Made by a program: the position numbers and the translations under genes
Source: Ceratothoa steindachneri
Lineage: Eukaryota; Arthropoda; Malacostraca; Isopoda; Cymothoidae
Assembly: GCA_963969495.1 (NCBI GenBank)
Contig: OZ018321.1
Span: 105,676,066-105,740,065 of the forward strand
Length of the DNA stretch: 64,000 nt
Direction: 5' to 3'
Shown: piece by piece, positions 11,974 to 23,049 of the stretch
Numbering within the stretch: position 1 is the first letter of the stretch
Layout of the letters: each line of letters begins with the position of its first letter
The notes under the pieces: model-generated
What the model saw: the letters and a program-made list of their open reading frames with translations, nothing else
What the model was told of the DNA's origin: nothing
The model's database searches: none

Positions 11974-11976
<3 letters not shown>

Positions 11977-12036
<60 letters not shown>
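11977..12036. repeat. (AT)n microsatellite between NL-1 and the Penelope fragment
   Basis: Uninterrupted AT dinucleotides separate the 3' end of the plus-strand NL-1 from the 3' end of the minus-strand Penelope copy. Confidence 0.95.
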
Positions 12037-12040
<4 letters not shown>

Positions 12041-12044
12041 AAAA

Positions 12045-12827
12045 TTAATGCAACATCGCAAGAAAAGATGAGGAATTAAACCACATTCTCCGAAGACAAT
12101 TTAATTCAAAACAGTTTCGGTGTATCTCACACCCTTTTTCAACTGACACTGGGTAGAAAATATAAGAGAAGTGCATATAAGCATAACACAAGATCCCCTC
12201 TTTTTCCCCCAATTCCCTACATGTGGCTAATCTGGGAAAGGGGTTAGGCCTAAACATATTGAAGGGCTGACATTTAACTATTTTGTTCATATGCTTTCTT
12301 ATTACAGGATTAAAAGAAAATTGACCCTCAGATAGATTTAAATTAGGAACTGACGATATCAAGCTCGATTCTACGATTCTTCTCTTAACATAGTTAGCCG
12401 ATTTAAATACCATTTTACTTCCATTGAAATCGATCGTATGATTCTTGTCTCTAACATGGCAAAATATTCCACTGCTTTCGTTGCCCATTCTAATATCTCT
12501 TTTGTGTTCGTACAATCTCTTGTCTAGATTTCTCCCCGTTTCCCCTATATAAACTTTATGGCAATCGTTGCATGGTACTGTATATAATCCTATGTTAGGA
12601 TGTTCTTTGGGTTTCTTGGCCATCATCAATTGGTTTAAGGAATTATTATATTTAAAGGCTAGATTAATACCCGCTTTTCCAAATATGTCCTTTAAACTAT
12701 TTAATTTATTATTGAATGGCAACGTTATACATTTGTTGAAGTCGTTAGTGCGGGAAGGCTTATTACCATAGAATGTTTTCCTAGCTGCAAAATGGGCAGA
12801 CAATATGAACCAATCGGGGTAATACAA
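12045..12827 (-). pseudogene. Penelope GIY-YIG endonuclease part
   Basis: About 260 residues. Near residues 80-110 there is GLYTVPC, a CX2C pair, then VYIGETGR and an H-x-R-D segment, the GIY-YIG nuclease core with the cysteine insert found in Penelope elements. This nuclease makes the target nick for retrotransposition. The frame is open from the linker to a stop at 12045, but it is out of frame with the RT, so this copy cannot make the full polyprotein. Confidence 0.85.
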
Positions 12828-12865
12828 ATTAGAAAAAATGGTCCTGATAATGACAATTTCTTCAT

Positions 12866-13480
12866 CTAAATAGGAAGAATGACATATTTTGTATGCTCTA
12901 AGGAAAAGGTTAGAAATTGCCGAAATTTTTTAACAGTATTATCGTGAAACGAAAAATAATGTATATAGGCATTCGAGTGGGTTGGTTTCCTATACACGTC
13001 AAGTTTTAATTCATGGTGATCTTTATTAATGAGGACATCTAAAAAGGGTAATCTATTATCATATTCCCATTCATATTTAAATTTGATGCAGACATGCAAA
13101 TTATTCAAATTATTAAAAAAAGGATCAAAATCATGGCCATTAGGCCATACAGAAAATACATCGTCAATGTACCTTAACCATATAAAGTTAGGGAGAGAAA
13201 TTGTGGGAAGGAGTTCAGTCTCAAAATATTCCATGAAGAGACATGCCAATATCGGAGATAAACTATTTCCCATGCTAAGGCCAAATATTTGTCTATAAAA
13301 CTCATTATTTACTCGAAACACATTGTCACAGAGACATAATTCAACTAAATCGATAAATTTACTCGTAGAAATGGGAAGATCCAAATTAAGTCTCTAGACA
13401 TGATTTCCCGCAGAAGGCCCATGGTTTGGTCAACCGGAACTTTGGTAAACAAAGAGTTTACATCAAAGCTCACAAGTTTT
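12866..13480 (-). pseudogene. Penelope reverse transcriptase part
   Basis: Minus-strand sequence at 13385-13480 encodes LVSFDV-SLFTKVPVD, an early RT motif of this family. After a frame change, 13384-12866 continues with GLSMGNSLSPILA, the catalytic YIDD box (within RYIDDVF), and the LPFLDVLI and YRKPTHSN motifs. The catalytic residues are kept. The N-terminal part is missing. Confidence 0.85.
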
Positions 13481-13485
13481 CCATC

Positions 13486-13530
13486 CGGTAATTGCAAGTG
13501 GTTGACCGCCTCAACCACTTGCAATTACCG
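13486..13530. repeat. Perfect 20-bp inverted repeat at the Penelope 5' truncation
   Basis: The arms 13486-13505 and 13511-13530 are exact reverse complements with a 5-bp CCGCC loop. The left arm is RT coding sequence and the right arm is its inverted copy, so the element turns back on itself at its broken end. Confidence 0.95.
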
Positions 13531-14605
13531 CGTCGAACGCTCTAAAGTACATTCTGAATACCTTGGATATCTTAAAAATGTGTACGAATGATATATTATT
13601 TATTATATGTAAACACACTTCATGTTTTCGGGGCGAACTCCTGTCGTAGTGGAACCACATTATAGAAATGAATATGACTCAAAAGTAACTAAAATAATTA
13701 GCCTTTTGTCGTCATATCGATTTTATATTCGGTTCGCACGCAGAACTCTTATTTGTTATTCATTGGCAGAGTAAAAATTTTAGTATTTGTTGCCTCTTTA
13801 TTAAGGGCAAATAAGAATTTACTGCTACACTGTTGTCATTGGTGGGTGGTGCTAGCAAGCCTTTGCAAGGTGAAGGCGTTTTCGTACACTCTGAAACCGT
13901 TACCTCCTTTACTGGGTAGCGGCATGTAGAAAGCCAATATACTTCGTCGCGTTGTTTCCTCAATGATTTCTGAGCAGTTAATAATGAAAAATTGAATTGA
14001 TGAATATTAGTTAAGAAAAAAATTGATGTAGAAGATAAGATGATAGATTGTGGGTGAAGAGAGTGTGTAGGGTTTGCCCTGGTAGTGAGGGCTACGCTTT
14101 ACATTATTCTTTGATGTTGTTTTCGTTGTACATGACCTTAAAGCTCCTTAACTTGAGTTTATGTTATAACGCATTCAAGCTTTTCTTTTATACTTATTTT
14201 GCAACTTTATTTTTATTTTCCTTAACTTTGAACTAATTTTTTAAAATTATTAAATATATTTATTTTAGTTTATTTATTTTCTATTTTTGTATCTTTTTTT
14301 AGTTCGTTTATAGTATCTTTCTTCTCTGCCTTTTTTATTTTATTTATTTTATTTGTTTTTTATAATTTTATATATTTATCTCCTTAGTACTATACTTATT
14401 TTAAGATAGATAACATTTTCAAAAGTAGTAATATAGTTAATCACCCATTCTAAATCTTCTATACTAATTTAAGAATTTGTTTTTGTTTTGTCATTTTTTC
14501 TTAACTACTAGTTATATTGACATATATACACTTATATACAATTATTTCGGTTTCATTCAAACCCATTGATTCATGTTTTTGAGTGTAGCTGTTAATATAT
14601 AGCAT
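13531..14605. other. AT-rich stretch without recognised features
   Basis: This contains T-rich low-complexity sequence and no frame with family resemblance. Short frames at 13760-13963 and 14048-14236 look like chance. Confidence 0.6.
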
Positions 14606-15082
14606 AGGTGGGCGCGATAACGAAAAAATGTATCACGATAACCGATAAATCGATAACGATAACCTTATCGCCAATAAAAGATAATCGATAACTGGCGATA
14701 AATTTATCGCCCGGTAAGGTGATAACCGATAAATCCAAAATTATAATACAATATTGATTATTGACTATATATAGCGTTATTTTATAATAAGATAGTAAAA
14801 ATATTTGAATACTGTTTCTTAGTTTCTTACCTGGTGAGGCTCTCCTTCATCTCCTCATAGGTTTTGAGGATCCTCCTCCCCAGCTCGGACCTACCTATTT
14901 CTGCCTCCAAGTCACGCGCTGCTCGCCCCTGTGTTAAACTGGAACAAAAAAACTGAAACTATCGATTATCGCTAGTTTAGAACCAAAAGTATTGGCGATA
15001 CCGATGAATCGATAACGTGGGAAAAATAGGATAACCGATAACCTCATATCGGCGCGATAATTTATCGCGATAACGCCCACCT
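14606..15082. mobile_element. hAT-like MITE with GATAA-rich ends
   Basis: This 477-bp unit begins AGGTGGGCG and ends CGCCCACCT, an inverted repeat of the GGTGGGC type common in hAT elements. Both ends carry many CGATAA/TTATCG words arranged as subterminal repeats. The flanks ATAGCAT and ATAGTAT (2 bp beyond the right end) could be a decayed 8-bp target duplication. There is no transposase. Confidence 0.65.
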
Positions 15083-15089
15083 GAATAGT

Positions 15090-16245
15090 ATGTGTAGTTG
15101 TTTGTGCAGTATAATCTCTATGTAAACAACGGTGCCAGCTGTTCCTCGGAGCAATGTCTCGAGCTCGGAAATTGCCTTGTTCTGGCCACTTTCTCACTTT
15201 TGTTCGCTGGGATGTTTAGACCCTCAGTTAGTTCGGGTCCCGTTTCACTCAGGATCCTATCTCGTGTTCTTTTGGCCAGACTTTGGGTCGCTAGATTGAT
15301 TGGTGTCAAGGCGATTCTCCGGTGGAGTTATCTCTGAGTTATTCGATCTCTCCTTCTGCGTTTGTTCATATAGAGAGTCGCCTTGTTCTGGACTCTTTGC
15401 AGGCGCTTTAAGCGAGACGTACTTAGGGTTTGGGTTAGCACCGCGGGGTATATGAGCGTTGCTCGAATATGCATGAGATATATTTTTCTGATGTTGTTAG
15501 AGCTCAGATTTCTAAATCAATGAAGTTTATTGAGTTCTAACTTCGCCAGATTTTCCCGCATTATGAAGTGGTGACTATATCCGGTGGAGCTGATGTGTAG
15601 TCCCAGAACACTCCCTTCTTGGTAATAGGGATATATTAGCTGCTCTATTGTTACATCCACTTTTTTTTCTGCGGACGAGAGCGAGGATCTTGAATTTTCA
15701 GCTATTCGTCCGGATCTTCCACTTTCTTTCGTATTCATTTACGTTCCGAATTTCGTTTGGAGTCTCGAGAGCCTGAGCCCTGGGATTTCTGAATGTACCA
15801 GGGATCACCTGGGTTATATCATGCGCAAACTGGAGATATAATGAGTCCTCCTTTACAGGAGTTGGTAAATCTATTATGTAGATTAGATAAAGGATGGGGC
15901 TCAGACAACTTCCTTTAGGTAATCCTGCCTTGAGGAGGAACTCTGGTCCTTGGTGACCCTCTATTATAATCCGAGGGCGCCATTCCATGACGAAGTCGCA
16001 GATGATTCGTTCTAGGATTGGATCTAACTGAAGGTTTAGGATCTTATGTTGAAGGCCCCTCAGCCAGACCTTATCGAAGGCCTTTTGCACGTCCTTTAGT
16101 ACGATGTCAATGTAATTTCTATCCGCTCGGTACTTGGCTATTTTCTCGGTTAGGAGCGCGAGTGCGGTGTTCGTTTCGCGGCTCTTCCTGAACCCGTGTT
16201 GTTTTGGGTTGTGGGCCTCCTTTTCGTCAAGTTAATTCTAAAGTC
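15090..16245 (-). pseudogene. NL-1 family reverse transcriptase fragment, inverted
   Basis: The minus strand reads into HNPKQHGFRKS near 16205-16180, then QKAFDKVWLRGL, GLPKGSCLSPILY and a catalytic box FAHD (FADD mutated). It is frameshifted near 15740 and continues to C-terminal sequence NLATQSLAKRT near 15290. It covers the RT region deleted from the copy at 8361-11976, and shares with it the peptide ERKWKIRTN (ERGWKIRTN there). Confidence 0.8.
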
Positions 16246-16489
16246 TGTTGGCTAGAGATGATTTTCGACACCTTGTATCCGTCAGGGATAATGAAAAAAA
16301 TCATTTCAGTGACGCCTATATTCGTAAACCATGAACATAAACCTTTCTGTAATTCTGACTTAACGCTGAGTGGCCGATTTTTGTAGCACGTATGTATTCA
16401 TTTGTCTTAAATTAAACATAAAATTGTCATGAAATCTGCTTAATGCTGATTAGCTAAATTTTGTATAGCTTATGTTTACGTATAATAAC
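16246..16489 (+). mobile_element. 3' tail of an NL-1 family copy
   Basis: The segment 16425-16489 resembles the 3' terminus of NL-1 at 11915-11976, including the shared TTTTGTATA and TATAATAACT words. It lies next to the inverted RT fragment and ends where the mariner begins. It may be the 3' part of the same insertion (see findings). Confidence 0.5.
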
Positions 16490-17804
16490 TAAAGGTTCTT
16501 TCAACAAGGAAGCTCGAGCTTTGTCAGGCGTTAGTGGCTGGCCATGTTGTTAAAGCGACATCTGGCAACCTCACTGTGAACTGTTCATTAGTACTTGGCA
16601 AGTCACGATAGAAGGTTATAGCGTTGAACAGCGTGTGGAAATCATCAAATATTATTATCAAAATCAGTGCTCCGTTCGACAAACGTTTCGCTCATTACGT
16701 GATTTCTATCTTCGCCACAATCGTCCTGCCGAGTGCACTGTTCGACGCTCGGTGGCCAAATTCGAGGCAAAAGGTTCCATCAACAATCAGCCAACACCCG
16801 TACGTCGCTGAAACGCAAGGTCTGCTGAAAACATGGCTGCCGTAAATGAGAGTGTACGGGAAAATCTGAGGCAGTCAATTTCTCGTCGTTCACAAGAACT
16901 TGGCCTTTCTGCGACTTCAGTTCGGCGAATTATGCGTAGGGACTTGGGTCTGCACCCGTACAGATCCAACTTACCCAGGAACTTAAGGTAAACGACCATA
17001 AACAACGCCGTGTGTTCGCTGATTAGGCTCTAGGGCAGTTGGAAGTTGCTCCAAAATCCGCCAAAAAATCATCTTCCAAGACGATGCCCATTTTTGGATG
17101 AATGGATTTGTGAACAAGCAAAATTGTCGGATTTGGGACGAAAACAATCCACATGAGATACACCCGCACCGATTGCATCCCAACAAAGAGACTGTTTGGT
17201 GCGGATTTTCGTCTAACGGAATCATCGGTCCGTATTTTTTTGAGAACGAAGATGGGATTGCCACAATCATCAACGGCGAGACCTACAGATCGATAATAGG
17301 CAACTTCTTGTGGCCTCAACTGGATTATATGCTTGATATGATACTGGCGACATGTGGTTCTAACAGGACGGCTTTATGTGCCACACTGCGCACGCCACGA
17401 TGGACATTTTGCACCAGCGATTTCAGGGCAGGGTCATCTCGCGCGGCTGCGACGTCAACTGGCCACCGAGATCATGCGATTTAACGCAATTAGATTACTT
17501 TCTTTGGGGCTACCTTAAATCGCAGGTCTATACGAATAATCTGCAAACAGTTGATGTCCTCAAAGTCAACATAACGAACACCATCCAGCAAATTCAGCCA
17601 GATTTATGCGACAAAGTTATCGAAAATTGTGCCTCTCGAATACGTTCCACCAAGCGAAGCCGCGGCGAACATTTGAACGAAGTCATATTCCACACTTAAT
17701 GCCATAAAATGTACTCTCAGATTTAAAATATATTGAGTGCATATATCACACACAACTTGTTTTATTTACATTTAAAAATTGAGCGACTTTATTGAAAGAC
17801 CCTA
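16490..17804 (+). mobile_element. rosa-type (DD41D) mariner, decayed
   Basis: The left end TAAAGGTTCTTTCAACAAGG and the right end, read in reverse as TAGGGTCTTTCAATAAAG, form imperfect inverted repeats next to TA dinucleotides. Between them is a transposase of the DD41D mariner type. It is about 1.3 kb, a normal mariner length, and is inserted at the 3' end of an NL-1 copy. Confidence 0.8.
16625..17699 (+). pseudogene. rosa-type mariner transposase, frameshifted
   Basis: The N-terminal helix-turn-helix part (EQRVEIIKYYY near 16630) is followed by frame changes and stops up to about 17070. Then come QDDAHFWMNGF (first catalytic Asp), WCGFSSNGIIGPYFF, DGATCHT-like sequence (in another frame near 17368), and SCDLTQLDYFLWGYLKS. 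With the frames joined by eye, 41 residues lie between the second and third Asp. The C-terminal 107 residues (17376-17699) are open. Confidence 0.8.
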
Positions 17805-18162
17805 TATATAGAGAGAGCATTATTTTGTGAAAAATGGAGTTATCGACAGTTTTTTCTTGTACTAGACTTGAATATAAGTCCATGCTCTCGCCGAATAAAG
17901 CCTTTGTGAATTCAGCTCAAAATTTACATCCACCTTTAGAGGAAGCTACGATCACGCCAGTTACCCAACCCACCAAACTACACGAGAGAAATCTTCTCGC
18001 CCCCATTAAATAACTCTCGGATCACTCACTAAGTGCAACTAAATAAAGTTTTAAGGTATCTGAAAAGAGCAAGCTTTTATACTCAGGTCCAAAAACATAG
18101 TTAATGTATATTAAAAATAAAATTGGCCTATAACACAACTTTGAAGAATACCACTTGTCCCA
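17805..18162. other. Unassigned spacer
   Basis: No coding sequence or repeat family recognised between the mariner end and the 3' terminus of CR1 copy a. Confidence 0.5.
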
Positions 18163-18405
18163 TTAACATAATTTCCCGGATGACAAAAGCCACAAGGGCC
18201 TATCAAAGGCCATCCGTATCCATCAAATCCACCTACATAAATCATCCATAGGATTTTGTCAGATCATGCATCTACAATATATAATTTAAAGCCTCCATAG
18301 GAGTCTGTCAAAAACAAAATCAAAGTCCCCCAAAATATACAATAAAAAGAAACTGCATCCACAGGAATGAGTCAAGAAACATATCCACATACCGAAAGTA
18401 AGAAA

Positions 18406-21371
18406 TTAACCCTCCATCCCCATATAATCATCCAATCTGTGCTTGAAAACATTCAAGTTCCGGCTGTGTACAGTCTCAGGTACCAAACTATTCCAATAAT
18501 CCACCACTCTGTTAGTGAAAAAATATTTTCTAACATCCAGTCTGCACCTCTGTTTTTTAATCTTTAAGTGGTGGCCTCTAGTTCTATTACTACCTTCTAA
18601 CTCAAATAACTCGCTGAAATCCAATTTATCCACCCCAGAAAAGATTTTAAAAAGCTCAATCATATCTCCCCTCACACACCTTCTTTCAAATGAAAACATA
18701 TTTAATACCCTCAGTCTATCTTCACATTCAAGGTGCTTCAGGGATGGTATTATTTTTATTGCCTTCCTTTGTACTGACTCTAATAAGTTTATATCATGTC
18801 TAAAATGTGGTGACCATGCCTGTATACAGTACTCTAAATGTGGCCTGACATAAGAGTTGTATAGTTTAAGGATAACCTCCTTACTCTTGTAGCTAACATT
18901 TCTTTTAATGTAACCTAGCACCCTATTTGCTCTATTTTTTGCCTCAATACACTGCTTTGAAAATTCCAGTGACCTATCTACTACTACTCCTAAGTCCTTC
19001 TCATCTTCAACTGAATTAAGCCAATACCCATCCATCTCATAGCTAAATTCCCTATTATCTCTCTCATGTTAATAACTTTGCATTTATTAAGGTTAAAAGT
19101 CATCTGCCACTAGTGAGCCCAAGCTAACAACTTATTTAAGTCGCCCTGCACTTTAAAGCTACCCTCAACCTCTTTGACTACTGCTGCCAATTTAGTGTCA
19201 TCAGCAAAAATTGATACTTTGCTATTCACACCTTGCCCAAGATCATTTACAGAGATTATAAATAATAAAGGGCCTAAAACTGATCCCTGAGGTACGCCAC
19301 TAATAACATTCCTCCACTCTGACCTCACTCCATTCAGTACACCTCTCTGTTTCCTATTTTTCAGCCATTCAGTTATCCAATTTAAAGCGTTCCCACATAT
19401 CCCATGCAGCTTTAATTTATGAACTAGTCTTCTATGTGGAACCTTATCAAAAGCTTTGCTGAAATCTAAGTAGATCACATCAACTTTCTCACCCCTATCT
19501 AATTCTTTAGTTACATAATCCATAAAATCCAGTAAATTAGTTAAACACGATCTACTTTTTCTAAAACCATGCTGAGGATCATTAATTAACATGCTACTCT
19601 CTAGATGAACAGAAATTCCCTTCTTAACCATCTTCTCAAGAATTTTACAGACTATAGAAGTTAAGCTTACTGGTCTAAAGTTATTTGGGTCCTCTTTGTT
19701 TCCCTTTTTAAAAATTGGTACTACATTTGCCAATTTCCAAGCATTTGGTATTTCTCCAGACTCTAGTGATCTAATAAATATCTTCTCAAGAGCTACTGCA
19801 ATACTTTCTACACCTTCTTTGAGTATCCTAGAATGAATGTTGTCAGGGCCAGATGCCTTACTAGTATTTAACTGCATTATAATCCCTTTAATTTCTTCTC
19901 TGTCTATATTAATAGAATTTATCACTACTTCCCTTGACCAAGAATTATCATCAATTAATCTAACTGGTTTCTCTTCTGTGAATACTGAAGCAAAATGATC
20001 ATTAAGGATCTCTTCTATTTTCTCATCAGATTCTTTCAAAACCCCTTCATATTTAATAGGCCCTATTTTATCACTGTTAGATTTATTATTGATTTTATAA
20101 TAGCTAAAGAATTTTTTAGGATCTTTATTATTATTTTTAGCTAAATTAATTTCGGCTGTCCTTTTGGTCTTCTTAATAATCTTATTTAGTTCATTTCTGG
20201 TTGACCTATAATGGTTTAAATTATCTAAACTACTCTCAATTTGTAATCTCTGGTATGCCCTTTTTTTCTTTGAAACTTTATTAGCTATTTCTTGATTCCA
20301 CCATAATGGTTTCCTACATTTTTTCCTAATAGACTTCATTGGAATACACTGTCCTAAACCATGTTTAATATAGTCTTAAAACTATCCCCCATCTCATAAG
20401 TATTCTTTACATGGAATTTTATATCCCACCTAATCTGATTTAGCATGCTGCGTAATTTATCGTAATCTCCCCTATAAAAATTTGGAATTCTTGTGGAGTT
20501 TGTCGCTGTTCTACCCATAACTATTTGCAAATTAAACCAAACCATCTGATGATCACTGTTTCCCATTGATTCCCCTACACTCAATCCTTGAACTAAGTGA
20601 TCATCATTTGAAAGAATTAAGATCTAATATATTGGCACCCCTTGTTGGCTTATTAACAAATTGGGTCAAAAAGTTATCCCCCAAACACTCCATAAACTTA
20701 CAACTTGCTCTATCTCTTCCTATCATATTTTCCCAGTCTACAGAAGTTAAATTAAAGTCACCAAGAATAACTGTATCTTCTTTGCATCCTTTACTTATTT
20801 CCCTAATCATTAACTCATCGATGCTATCAGTCTGTCCTGGTGGTCTATAAAAAGCTCCCAAGTGTATTTTCCTATTTTTACCAACCTTAATATCTATCCA
20901 TAATGATTCACCTTCTCCTTGCTTTATAGAGTTATTTAGATTTGAAGAAATGCTATTTCTGATATTCATAATCAACCCACCACCAGTCCTATCTCTCCTT
21001 TGACTAATGTACATAGTATAACTTTCTAGTTCAAATTCACTGACATTATCATTAAATATATTTTCATTAACCCATGATTCAACTATACATATTATATCTA
21101 TATCTTCATGAGTGATATGACTAAATAATTCATCCCTCTTATTTCTAAGTCTACGAGCATTTGTGTAAAGACAACTTAGCCCACCTATCCCTGAAGCACC
21201 TGAGGGCCTATCTCCTCTGTATCTCCTTTCTCTCCTTCCCCGACCCTGTACTCTTGTATTTCCCTGACCACTATCACTACTCAAGTAATTTAACCCTAAA
21301 GCACTTCCATTAGCCTGCCTACCTTCTACAAATCTGTGTTTGCTTCCTATCCCTGCCTCACTTTGAGCCAT
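18406..21371 (-). pseudogene. CR1-a ORF2: endonuclease and reverse transcriptase, broken
   Basis: The N-terminal APE-type endonuclease (21371-20604) shows SCLYTNARRLRNK, FYRPPGQ and ILGDFNL. It shifts frame near 20600, continues at 20584-20354 (NSDHQMV), and shifts again. The RT at 20339-19110 has KPLWWN, ASGPDNIHSR, IYLDFSKAFDKVPH, GVPQGSVLGPLLF and the catalytic FADDTKL. An in-frame TAG right after LLAWAH and a further frame change near 19050 separate the C-terminal thumb region (19035-18406). CR1-b shows the undisturbed joins. Confidence 0.9.
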
Positions 21372-21397
21372 TAAATTTCCCTGACCACTATCAAAAC

Positions 21398-22426
21398 CTA
21401 GTTTCCCGCCTCTAAAGACCTAATAACACTATCTAATTCCCGCCACAAAACCTCCACCCCATCTCGGCTCAGATGGAGTCCATCCATCGCATACAAACCC
21501 TTATTCCCATAAAACCTACTCCAAAAATCTACAATCACCAATCCTGACTCCTGGCTCAAACCTTTTACACATTCATTCAACCCCATTGCACGAGACAACC
21601 ATTCCATCCCCACATCCATTCTCGGAAGCACACCTGAAACAACGCCTTTTACTCTACTTTCACACATCCTTTCAATCAGCCTTTTATACCGCTGTCGTAA
21701 CTCACAAGTACCCACCTTCTTTACATCGTTTACTCCGACATGTGTAATCACAACTGCTTCCCTTTCAAACCCAGACACCAACCTATCATACCTCTCACAC
21801 ACATCATTTACACCAGCACCCGGCAGACAAACTCTCACTCCCTTACATTTACTTTCACTCAACTTCCTATCTAAATACCTAATCTGAGAGTCACCCATCA
21901 CAATCACCTCAGTTATTCTCCTATTCTCTCTAGGCCTAGTATTTCCCTCCCTCCTGCTCTCACTCACTCGACCTCCTATTCTACTTTCAGGCACGGCCAC
22001 ACCAGACAAATCTCTTTCAAATTCTTCCTCTCTCAGGGCATCAAATCTGTTAGTTAGCCAAACAGGTTCCATGTCCCTCTCATTCACACACCTAACCTGT
22101 CCTAACTTATCTATTCTGTTCACTTTCACCCACCACTCATCATCACTTACTTCACTTACTGCTTTCTCTCCAGTCCCTATTCTAGGCCTAACTTCCTCCC
22201 TCCTGGTCCCAATCTGACTCTTCAAACGTACACTTGCATTTCTTCTCACTTTACACACTAAATCGTTTAGTCTCAAGCATTCCGCACGTAATCGACTCAC
22301 CTCCTCAGTCAAAGCACATACACGGCATTCATACACTTTCACTCTCCTCTCTACACCACAGACATCGCACACTACATACACACTACTTTCAAAAGGCATA
22401 CTCTCTACATCCAAACAGTCAGCCAT
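21398..22426 (-). CDS. CR1-a ORF1: zinc-ribbon and SGNH/GDSL-type esterase protein
   Basis: I chose ATG 22426 because the next residues lead directly into CDVCG and the CRVC pair. The frame also stays open upstream to 22498, but that part is hydrophobic and lacks support. The protein is about 342 residues. Its N-terminus has two CX2C pairs (a zinc-binding module); then come a variable charged middle and a C-terminal SGNH-hydrolase-like domain with MGDSQIRYLDR (Ser nucleophile block), HVGVNDV (Asn block) and DGLHLS (Asp-His block). An esterase-bearing ORF1 is known for the CR1/L2 group; its exact role is unsettled. The frame is intact. Confidence 0.9.
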   Translation of the reverse strand: MADCLDVESMPFESSVYVVCDVCGVERRVKVYECRVCALTEEVSRLRAECLRLNDLVCKVRRNASVRLKSQIGTRREEVRPRIGTGEKAVSEVSDDEWWVKVNRIDKLGQVRCVNERDMEPVWLTNRFDALREEEFERDLSGVAVPESRIGGRVSESRREGNTRPRENRRITEVIVMGDSQIRYLDRKLSESKCKGVRVCLPGAGVNDVCERYDRLVSGFEREAVVITHVGVNDVKKVGTCELRQRYKRLIERMCESRVKGVVSGVLPRMDVGMEWLSRAMGLNECVKGLSQESGLVIVDFWSRFYGNKGLYAMDGLHLSRDGVEVLWRELDSVIRSLEAGN

Positions 22427-22703
22427 ACTTAAACAAGAACAATAATAGAAACAAAAACTTACAAACAACAAGAATTTGACCCGAATTTGTGCACGCAAGT
22501 TTAAAACCTGCTAATCAAGGTGGCCACCGAAGTAAACAAAAGTCACTTTCTCACCTAAACAAAATAACCACAATTCAACTTTGTTATATTAACCAAATAT
22601 ATGATCTAATAACTTAATATTTATGTTTATGTCACACACCAAAGTATTTCAAATAATCAAAATATTATGAGAGCTCTACGAAACACGTGCTACCTGTTCG
22701 AAG

Positions 22704-23004
22704 GTCAGTCGATTCTATTGGTTGAGAATTTTCCACTTATTATTCTAGATTCATTAGAAATCATTCTTTAATATTTTATTATTTTCTCGTTATTTTAAAT
22801 TAGTATCCGGTTATTTTTTTAGGTGAAATCTATTATTATAATTATAGTTGGTATTTCTTGAACTTGTAAACTTATTTATACCCATATCGAAAACAAAGGC
22901 CGGTTGTCTTGTTGTCGGTTGTAGAAGAAAGAAAGTGCTACTGCTCTTCACTGCTCGTCGTCCTCTGCTTTTGGTTATTCCTTTTCTAATATTAACAATT
23001 AAAT
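22704..23004 (+). promoter_or_regulatory. ATP5ME: ATP5ME proximal promoter and 5' UTR region
   Basis: This 301-bp unique stretch lies between the 5' end of CR1-a and the ATP5ME start codon. It contains TTATTTATA near 22870 and a pyrimidine-rich run (about 22960-22990) just before the ATG. I infer that the promoter and leader lie here, but the start site cannot be placed. The CR1-a 5' end points away from the gene. Confidence 0.5.
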
Positions 23005-23049
23005 ATGACTACATTAGGAGCTCCAGTTAAAGTTTCGCCTTTAATTAAG
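23005..23049 (+). CDS. ATP5ME: ATP synthase subunit e, coding exon 1
   Basis: This exon encodes 15 residues, MTTLGAPVKVSPLIK. It carries the conserved PV-VSPLIK start of mitochondrial ATP synthase subunit e, a small inner-membrane protein of the F0 stalk region needed for complex dimerisation. The exon ends in phase 0 at a good donor (AAG|GTGAGT). The reading frame joins exon 2 at 38498. The start ATG is the only reasonable one and follows a pyrimidine-rich leader. It is too short to be found by an ordinary reading-frame search. Confidence 0.92.

Larger units (their letters stand above)
8361..11976 (+). mobile_element. NL-1: decayed non-LTR retrotransposon
   Basis: The remains appear in canonical order: ORF1 with cysteine-rich knuckles, apurinic-type endonuclease, reverse transcriptase and a 3' end running into an (AT)n tract at 11977. 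All frames are broken. The RT lacks its N-terminal half: sequence before about 10990 belongs to the endonuclease-RT linker, and after it the frame resumes close to the catalytic box. A second copy of the same family lies at 15090-16489. The 3' terminal 60 bp here resembles 16425-16489. The family resembles RNase-H-bearing arthropod LINEs such as I, LOA and Nimb; the exact clade is not settled. Confidence 0.75.
12037..13530 (-). mobile_element. Penelope-like element, 5'-truncated
   Basis: On the minus strand an RT fragment is followed by a GIY-YIG endonuclease, the order that defines Penelope-like elements. The copy is truncated within the RT and ends in a perfect inverted repeat at 13486-13530. 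A frameshift near 12885 separates the two domains, and another near 13390 separates the first RT motifs from the rest. Confidence 0.9.
18163..22703 (-). mobile_element. CR1-a: near full-length CR1 retrotransposon
   Basis: About 4.5 kb on the minus strand. The 5' end (22703) reads CCTTCGAACAGGTAGCACG, the same terminus as CR1-b at 37668. ORF1 (esterase type), an endonuclease-RT ORF2 and a 3' tail follow, ending in a TTATGTTAATG-type repeat near 18163. CR1 elements typically end in such short 3' repeats. ORF1 is open; ORF2 has two frameshifts, one in-frame stop and a further frame change. Confidence 0.9.
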
